Assembly (NCBI GenBank): GCA_947462515.1 | Contig: CANHPJ010000121.1 | Coordinates: 1-6,082 of the forward strand | Source of the DNA: Bacteroidota bacterium | GTDB taxonomy: Bacteria; Bacteroidota; Bacteroidia; JACCXN01 | DNA length: 6,082 bases | Direction: 5' to 3' | In this document: positions 1-4,168 of the stretch, piece after piece | Layout of the letters: the number at the start of each line of letters is the position of its first letter | Position numbering within the stretch: position 1 is the first letter of the stretch | Made by a program: the position numbers and the translations under genes | The notes under the pieces: model-generated | The model's input: the letters and a program-made list of their open reading frames with translations, nothing else | What the model was told of the DNA's origin: nothing | Databases searched by the model: none

Positions 1-19
1 CACTCCTAAAACATATCAT

Positions 20-27
20 TAGATTTA
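20..27 (+). promoter_or_regulatory. possible -7 box upstream of rdgB
   Basis: TAGATTTA matches seven of eight positions of the Bacteroidota -7 consensus TAnnTTTG and lies 21 bp before the rdgB start codon. The partner -33 element would fall at or beyond the left edge, so it cannot be checked. Such short AT-rich matches arise easily by chance in this sequence. rdgB could equally be transcribed from a gene to the left. Confidence 0.2.
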
Positions 28-48
28 TCATTTCAAATTGCCATTAAC

Positions 49-630
49 ATGAAAAAAGAACTGGTTTTTGCTACAAACAACCTTAATAAGTTAAAGGAAG
101 TTCAGGATCTTATTTCAAATAAAGAGATTAAATTACTTTCTTTGGTTGATATAGGATGCAGTGAAGATATTCCGGAAACGGCAGACACCATAGCAGGTAA
201 TGCTTTTTTAAAGGCAGAGTATATTTATCAAAAATATGAGTTAAGTTGTTTTGCTGACGATACCGGTTTGGAGGTTGAGGTGCTTGAAGGAGAACCGGGT
301 GTAAAGTCGGCAAGATATGCAGGAGAAGAAAAAAATAATGAGGAAAACATAAAATTACTATTGTTTAATCTTGAAAATAAACAAAACCGGAGGGCACAGT
401 TTAAAACTGTAATTTCCCTGATTATGGAAGGAGTAAATTATGAATTTATAGGGATAATAAAGGGAACAATCACAGAGAGAAAGATGGGGGAAAAAGGATT
501 TGGTTATGATGCGGTTTTCATGCCTGAAGGCAGCGAGAGAACCTTTGCTCAAATGAGTTTAGAGGAAAAAAACAAGATTAGCCATAGGGCAATAGCAGTA
601 TCCAAGTTGCTTGAGTTTTTAAATAAATAA
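49..630 (+). CDS. rdgB: RdgB/HAM1 non-canonical purine NTP pyrophosphatase
   Basis: Cytosolic housecleaning enzyme that hydrolyses dITP, ITP and XTP to the monophosphate plus pyrophosphate, keeping deaminated purines out of DNA and RNA. The 193-residue product has the full-length family size and all signature blocks. These are the N-terminal FATNNLNKLKEV substrate loop (residues 7-18), the acidic FADDTGLEVE segment (68-77, with the metal/catalytic Asp at 70-71), PGVKSARYAG (83-92), GFGYDAVF (150-157) and the C-terminal SHRAIA motif (178-183) that contacts the base. The ATG at 49 places the TNN motif at the usual distance from the N-terminus. No Shine-Dalgarno is visible, as is normal in Bacteroidota. 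It converges on the response-regulator gene across a 55-bp gap that shows no clear hairpin terminator. Nothing is truncated or missing. The family assignment is secure; substrate preference is inferred from the family. Confidence 0.96.
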   Translation: MKKELVFATNNLNKLKEVQDLISNKEIKLLSLVDIGCSEDIPETADTIAGNAFLKAEYIYQKYELSCFADDTGLEVEVLEGEPGVKSARYAGEEKNNEENIKLLLFNLENKQNRRAQFKTVISLIMEGVNYEFIGIIKGTITERKMGEKGFGYDAVFMPEGSERTFAQMSLEEKNKISHRAIAVSKLLEFLNK

Positions 631-685
631 TAAATTCTTTAAGATTAGATTTGTTATAAGTGTTTGTTTTGAATAGTTAAGTATA

Positions 686-1381
686 TTAATCTGTAAATTT
701 ATAACCCACCCCTCTAATTGAATGAAAATGCCTTTTAGGACTTTCTTTACTTTCAAAATATTTTCGGAAGACCAGTATAAAATTGTCAATTGTTCTGGCA
801 GAGGGGAATGTGTCGGCTCCCCAAATTTTCTCTAATATTTCATCTCTCGATACCACTTGGTTTTTTCTTTCTATCAAAAGCTTTAAGAGCAATGCTTCTT
901 TTTTGGATAAGGTATGTTTTTTTCCATCAGAACAGCTAATCTCGTAGGTAGAAAAATTAATGTAATTATTCTCGAAACGGTAAGTTTCTATTTCGGTTTT
1001 AACTGTTTTTAGGCTTCCGATTTTAATTAAATTTTTCACTCTTAACAATAATTCCTCCAGATTAAAAGGTTTTGCCAAATAATCGTCCGCACCAATTTTT
1101 AGTCCCATGACACGATCTTCACTCGAGTTTTTTGCAGTTAAAAATAATATGGGAACATTGGCATCTTTTTTTCTAATAAAACGGCAGACATCAAAGCCAT
1201 TTAATTCCGGAAGCATTACATCTAAAATTACCAAGTTATAATTTGAAGCTATAAAGTTTTCAATAGCCGATTTCCCGTTCCTAAATGAGTCTACTTCATA
1301 TTCTTCCAATTCTAAATTAAGCCTTATTACATCCAACAGGTTTTCTTCATCTTCAACCAAAAATATTTTTTGTTTTATCAT
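686..1381 (-). CDS. OmpR/PhoB-family DNA-binding response regulator
   Basis: Cytosolic two-component transcription factor of 231 residues, the normal length. The receiver domain (about residues 4-118) has the acidic pocket E10-D11, phospho-acceptor D54 in LVILDVMLPELNGFD, switch threonine T82, aromatic switch Y101 and invariant K104 in KPF, so phosphorylation should be intact. The C-terminal winged helix (about 140-230) contains TLSKKEALLLKLL, the recognition-helix region SARTIDNFILVFRKYF and the terminal wing SIRGVGYKF, all typical of OmpR/PhoB. The ATG is the natural start, with the first beta strand (KIFLVEDE) beginning four residues in. No sensor histidine kinase lies on either side, so within this window it is an orphan regulator; its stimulus and regulon cannot be deduced. 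It is divergent from mqnE across 221 bp, so it might control itself or mqnE, but that is only inference from position. Confidence 0.95.
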   Translation of the reverse strand: MIKQKIFLVEDEENLLDVIRLNLELEEYEVDSFRNGKSAIENFIASNYNLVILDVMLPELNGFDVCRFIRKKDANVPILFLTAKNSSEDRVMGLKIGADDYLAKPFNLEELLLRVKNLIKIGSLKTVKTEIETYRFENNYINFSTYEISCSDGKKHTLSKKEALLLKLLIERKNQVVSRDEILEKIWGADTFPSARTIDNFILVFRKYFESKESPKRHFHSIRGVGYKFTD

Positions 1382-1403
1382 AGCCGCAGGAAAAATTGTA
1401 AAA

Positions 1404-1411
1404 CAAAATTA
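1404..1411 (-). promoter_or_regulatory. possible -7 box for the response regulator gene
   Basis: Read on the minus strand this is TAATTTTG, an exact match to TAnnTTTG, ending 22 bp before the regulator's ATG. That would give a short leader of roughly 15 nt. No TTG or TTTG lies 19-21 bp further upstream, so the -33 element is missing. This is a weak candidate. Confidence 0.3.
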
Positions 1412-1493
1412 AGATAAGAAAGATAGCTTTTCTATAATTTTCACTCTTTAATTAAAATTACTATTTGACGTATTGTAGGATTAAATTTGTTGA

Positions 1494-1507
1494 ACTTGTC
1501 GACAAGT
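1494..1507. promoter_or_regulatory. perfect 14-bp palindrome, candidate operator
   Basis: ACTTGTCGACAAGT is exactly self-complementary (two 7-bp half sites with no spacer). It lies in the divergent region between the response regulator and mqnE, 10 bp upstream of the TTTG element of the best mqnE promoter candidate. Its centre is about 55 bp upstream of the inferred mqnE transcription start, a position typical of an activator site. Relative to the regulator gene it lies 113 bp before the start codon. A gapless palindrome is poor as an RNA hairpin but suits a dimeric DNA-binding protein. The protein that would bind it is unknown. OmpR-type regulators usually prefer direct repeats, so the neighbouring regulator is not the obvious choice. 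Confidence 0.4.
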
Positions 1508-1517
1508 AAAGTTTTTA

Positions 1518-1549
1518 TTTGATATTAATAATTTTACCGACTAAATTTA
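1518..1549 (+). promoter_or_regulatory. candidate Bacteroidota-type promoter of mqnE
   Basis: TTTG at 1518-1521 and TAAATTTA at 1542-1549 are separated by 20 bp, the usual Bacteroidota spacing. The -33 element is exact and the -7 element differs from TAnnTTTG only in its last base. Transcription would start near 1556, giving a leader of about 47 nt before the mqnE ATG. A second exact -7 match, TAAATTTG at 1482-1489, lies further upstream but its only TTTG (1464-1467) is just 14 bp away, so it is less likely. Confidence 0.45.
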
Positions 1550-1602
1550 CCGTAATCAACATTTTTTGAAACTTACAAATTCCATTTTTTATTTAATCTA
1601 TT

Positions 1603-2781
1603 ATGGTACAGACAGGAATAGAATCTATTTTTTCAGACTCCAATATATCAAAGGATTTAAAAATAATAGCTGAAAAAGTTATTAAAGGAGATCGCATCAG
1701 TTTTGAAGAAGGAGTATTGTTGTATGAAAAAGGAGAGCTAGGTTATTTGGGAGCGTTGGCAAATTTTGTGAGGGAAAAGAAAAATGGAAATTACACCTAT
1801 TTTAACCGTAATTTTCATATAGAGCCAACCAATCTTTGTGTATTCGACTGCAAGTTTTGCTCCTACTCTCGGAATTTTAAACAAAAAGGTGATGCTTGGG
1901 AATTGTCGGAGCAGGAGATCTATGATTTGGTAAAAAAATACGATGGCAAGCCAATAACCGAAGTGCATATAGTAGGTGGCGTTCATCCTAAAATGGGACT
2001 TCATTATTTTGCATCACTCATAAAAAACATAAAGGCATTAAGGCCAGACATACATGTTAAAGCTTTTACGGCTGTTGAGCTGGAGTATATGTGTAGAAAA
2101 GCCAAAGTAAGTTTTAAGGAAGGTCTGAGTATTTTAAAAGCCCATGGTCAGGACTCTTTGCCTGGAGGGGGAGCTGAAATATTTGACGAAGGCATAAGAG
2201 CAGAGATTTGCGCTGATAAATGCAGCTCTGCAGAATGGCTTGAGATACATGAAACTGCTCATTCGTTGGGCATGCCATCTAACGCCACCATGCTATACGG
2301 ACACATTGAGAAATTTGAACATCGCATTGACCATATGGATAGATTGAGAACTCTTCAAGATAAAACGGGAGGTTTTAATACTTTTATTCCATTGAAATTC
2401 AGGAACAAAGAAAATCAAATGTCACATATTGCAGAATCTTCGGTGATTGAAGATTTAAGAAATTATGCTGTTTCAAGAATTTATATGGATAATTTTAACC
2501 ATGTAAAAGCCTATTGGCCAATGATTGGAAGAAACACGGCGGCACTTTCAATGGCATTTGGTGTTGATGATATAGATGGAACAATTGATGATTCAACTAA
2601 GATATATGCTATGGCAGGAGCGGAAGATAAATCACCTTCTTTAAGCACCCCGCAGTTGGTTAAACTTATTAAAGATAATGGTCGTCACCCTATTGAGCGC
2701 GATACCGTTTATAATACAGTGAAGGATTATATGAATTATGATTTTGAAGCTGAAGAACCTGCTCTTGATTCTATTAAGTAA
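1603..2781 (+). CDS. mqnE: aminofutalosine synthase MqnE (radical SAM)
   Basis: Radical S-adenosylmethionine enzyme of the futalosine route to menaquinone. It joins the adenosyl radical to 3-[(1-carboxyvinyl)oxy]benzoate (the MqnA product), giving 6-amino-6-deoxyfutalosine. The 392-residue product carries the CX3CX2C iron-sulphur motif at C79, C83 and C86 within HIEPTNLCVFDCKFCSY, followed by VHIVGGVHP (121-129), KAFTAVE (153-159) and LPGGGAEIF (186-194). The C-terminal half has FIPLKF (261-266) and a conserved MIGRNTAALSMAFGVDDIDGT run (307-327). These blocks fit MqnE better than the sister enzyme MqnC, which makes the later spiro-ring closure. The ATG follows an in-frame TAA at 1594, so it cannot start earlier. 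No other mqn gene is in view; the pathway genes are evidently scattered. The enzyme is cytosolic and oxygen-sensitive by family. Separating it from MqnC by eye is good but not absolute. Confidence 0.93.
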   Translation: MVQTGIESIFSDSNISKDLKIIAEKVIKGDRISFEEGVLLYEKGELGYLGALANFVREKKNGNYTYFNRNFHIEPTNLCVFDCKFCSYSRNFKQKGDAWELSEQEIYDLVKKYDGKPITEVHIVGGVHPKMGLHYFASLIKNIKALRPDIHVKAFTAVELEYMCRKAKVSFKEGLSILKAHGQDSLPGGGAEIFDEGIRAEICADKCSSAEWLEIHETAHSLGMPSNATMLYGHIEKFEHRIDHMDRLRTLQDKTGGFNTFIPLKFRNKENQMSHIAESSVIEDLRNYAVSRIYMDNFNHVKAYWPMIGRNTAALSMAFGVDDIDGTIDDSTKIYAMAGAEDKSPSLSTPQLVKLIKDNGRHPIERDTVYNTVKDYMNYDFEAEEPALDSIK

Positions 2782-2792
2782 AATTAAATTTC

Positions 2793-2891
2793 ACTGATAT
2801 TCAGTTCCAAGCGGTGTTTAGTTACTATGGGACTCTTTAGTTCAATGTTTGTGACCGATTTACCGATATTAAGCTCCTATGGAGCTTTTTT
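2793..2891. repeat. decayed REP-like hairpin repeat cluster
   Basis: Two segments, 2793-2808 and 2862-2877, match at 13 of 16 positions (consensus ACYGATATTMAGYTCC). In each the lead sequence runs into a short hairpin-like motif. The right copy is intact (AAGCTCC, TAT, GGAGCTT); the left (GTTCC AAGC GGTGT) has lost pairing. A third degenerate copy without the ACCGAT lead sits between them (about 2817-2838) and shares CTATGG with the right copy. ACCGAT also occurs twice in 14 bp at 2854-2867. From memory, ACCGATATT-led hairpins recur in intergenic regions of many Bacteroidota genomes; that this is a member is an inference. Confidence 0.45.
2871..2891 (+). terminator. hairpin with T-tract downstream of mqnE
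   Basis: A 7-bp perfect stem, AAGCTCC (2871-2877) with GGAGCTT (2881-2887), closes a TAT loop. It is followed by four more T residues, giving a run of six from 2886. It lies 89 bp after the mqnE stop and could terminate mqnE transcription on the plus strand. It is also the best preserved unit of the repeat cluster, so its terminator shape may be incidental. Confidence 0.45.
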
Positions 2892-2965
2892 ACGATGATA
2901 GACTATTTTCTGAGTTACTGCATTTTGATGTGGTAATTGATTATTTGTTATTTTTTTAAGACTAT

Positions 2966-3002
2966 TAAAAAGCCCGAAGCTGTTTAAACTTCGGGCTTTT
3001 TA
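2966..3002. terminator. strong bidirectional intrinsic terminator
   Basis: A perfect 13-bp inverted repeat, AAAAAGCCCGAAG (2967-2979) and CTTCGGGCTTTTT (2989-3001), encloses a 9-nt loop and extends by one T-A pair at each end. The core is GC-rich, with A5 on one side and T5 on the other, so both strands read as a hairpin followed by a U-tract. It sits between the convergent mqnE and rluD genes, 184 bp after the mqnE stop and 80 bp past the rluD stop, and should terminate both transcripts. Confidence 0.92.
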
Positions 3003-3082
3003 GGACTTTACACAAAGATCTAAAATTATACTTCGGTTTTATCGATTTAGAACACCCAAATTCAATATGGGTAAAAATAAAA

Positions 3083-4135
3083 TCAGCTTTCTTCCTCCAT
3101 CATTCTTCCAATAGAATAGGCTCTCCATTTATCTATTAGAGCTTGCATATCCGGGGCAATTTCTGAATCAAAGAACATTTCTTTTCCCGATTTGGGATGA
3201 ATAAAGCCAAGGGATTTTGCATGCAGGCCGTGACGCGGCATCATTTCGAAGCAATTTTGAATATATTGCTTGTACTTTGTGAAGGTGGTTCCTTTTAGAA
3301 TTTTGTCTCCACCATAAACTTCATCATTAAATAATGGATGGCCGATGTGTTCAAAGTGCACTCTTATTTGATGGGTACGGCCAGTTTCCAGTTTGCATTC
3401 TACAAGTGTTACATAACCAAAGCGTTCTAATACTTTGTAATGTGTTACCGCATGTTTACCTTGTTCTCCATCAGGAAAAACATCCATTTTCTTACGGTCT
3501 TTTATATTTCTGTCAATGTTGCCGGTAATGGTTCCTGTATCTTCTTTTAGGTCGCCCCAAACAAGGGCATGGTAGGTGCGCTTTGTTGTCCTGTCAAAAA
3601 ACTGTTTGGCAAGTTTTGCCAGTGATATTTCATTTTTTGCAAGTACGATTATCCCAGAGGTGTTTTTGTCTATACGATGAACAAGTCCCGGTCTCAAATC
3701 TCCAGTTTTAAACATGGGTAAATCTTTAAATCGAAACATTAGGGCATTTACAAGGGTTCCTGAGTAATTGCCATACCCCGGATGCACAACCAGTCCTGGT
3801 TCTTTATTAACGATCACCAAATCCTCGTCTTCATAAACGATGTTTAATGGAATGTCTTCGGGTATAATTTCTTTATCGCGAGGCGGATAAGCCATTACAA
3901 TGGTGATAATGTCATTGCCTTTTACCCTGTAATTTGATTTAACAGGTTTATTATTAACCCAAATGTTGCCTGCTTCAGCTGCATTTTGAATTTTGCTTCG
4001 TGTGGCATTTTCAATTCTGTTCATTAAAAATTTATCCACGCGCAGCGGCTCTTGACCTTTATCGGCTACCACTCTAAAATGTTCAAATAAATCGTCCTCT
4101 TGTTCAGTTTCCTGAAATTTGTTTTCTTCTATCAC
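3083..4135 (-). CDS. rluD: RluD-type 23S rRNA pseudouridine synthase (RluA family)
   Basis: Isomerises specific uridines of large-subunit rRNA to pseudouridine; E. coli RluD acts on helix 69 (U1911, U1915, U1917). The 350-residue protein has an N-terminal S4 RNA-binding domain (about 31-80, LRVDKFL then GNIWVNNKPVKSNYRV). The catalytic domain contains VYEDEDLVIVNKEPGLVVHPG (100-120), the signature GLVHRIDKNTSGIIVLAK (150-167) with catalytic D156, and LETGRTHQIRVH (249-260). An insertion (about 274-300) before HGLHAKSLGF resembles other Bacteroidota members. The start is GTG: an in-frame TAA lies five codons upstream and the next Met, residue 38, falls inside the S4 domain. The gene begins 33 bp after the T9SS protein gene on the same strand, with no promoter or convincing terminator between, so co-transcription is likely. 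RluD rather than RluA or RluC is favoured by the S4 domain and overall resemblance, but the exact target uridines are inferred. Confidence 0.92.
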   Translation of the reverse strand: MIEENKFQETEQEDDLFEHFRVVADKGQEPLRVDKFLMNRIENATRSKIQNAAEAGNIWVNNKPVKSNYRVKGNDIITIVMAYPPRDKEIIPEDIPLNIVYEDEDLVIVNKEPGLVVHPGYGNYSGTLVNALMFRFKDLPMFKTGDLRPGLVHRIDKNTSGIIVLAKNEISLAKLAKQFFDRTTKRTYHALVWGDLKEDTGTITGNIDRNIKDRKKMDVFPDGEQGKHAVTHYKVLERFGYVTLVECKLETGRTHQIRVHFEHIGHPLFNDEVYGGDKILKGTTFTKYKQYIQNCFEMMPRHGLHAKSLGFIHPKSGKEMFFDSEIAPDMQALIDKWRAYSIGRMMEEES

Positions 4136-4168
4136 TTTAGGTTGGGGTTAAGGTTTTCCTTTTTATAT

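Larger units (their letters stand above)
2782..3082. other. 301-bp convergent intergenic region
   Basis: No coding region or tRNA is recognisable here. It holds the decayed repeat cluster (2793-2891) and the bidirectional terminator (2966-3002). The remaining pieces, 2892-2965 and 3003-3082, are AT-rich with no structure I can defend beyond a weak 5-bp stem at 3054-3072 that lacks a T-tract. Confidence 0.8.

Noticed and set aside
646..653. TAGATTTG, an exact TAnnTTTG match on the plus strand between rdgB and the regulator gene, which could drive an antisense RNA into the regulator's 3' end.
   Set aside because: There is no TTG or TTTG about 20 bp upstream (the nearest is 32 bp away). Exact -7 matches are expected by chance in such AT-rich sequence.
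1556..1602. mqnE leader considered as a riboswitch or other structured RNA.
   Set aside because: The likely leader is only about 47 nt, AT-rich and without inverted repeats long enough to form an aptamer.
1738..2004. Open frame of 88 codons on the minus strand inside mqnE.
   Set aside because: It lies wholly within conserved mqnE coding sequence, including the iron-sulphur motif region, and has no recognisable protein features. It is a shadow frame.
3054..3072. ACCCA...TGGGT inverted repeat just past the rluD stop, as a separate rluD terminator.
   Set aside because: Only five base pairs with a 9-nt loop and no T-tract on the minus strand. The strong hairpin at 2966-3002 already serves this gene.
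3334..3528. Plus-strand open frame of 64 codons opposite rluD.
   Set aside because: It overlaps the conserved catalytic-domain coding sequence of rluD and has no recognisable features, promoter or partner gene.
4151..4162. AAGG-AAAA-CCTT mini-hairpin (minus strand) between the T9SS protein gene and rluD as a terminator.
   Set aside because: A 4-bp stem without a following U-tract is too weak to terminate transcription.
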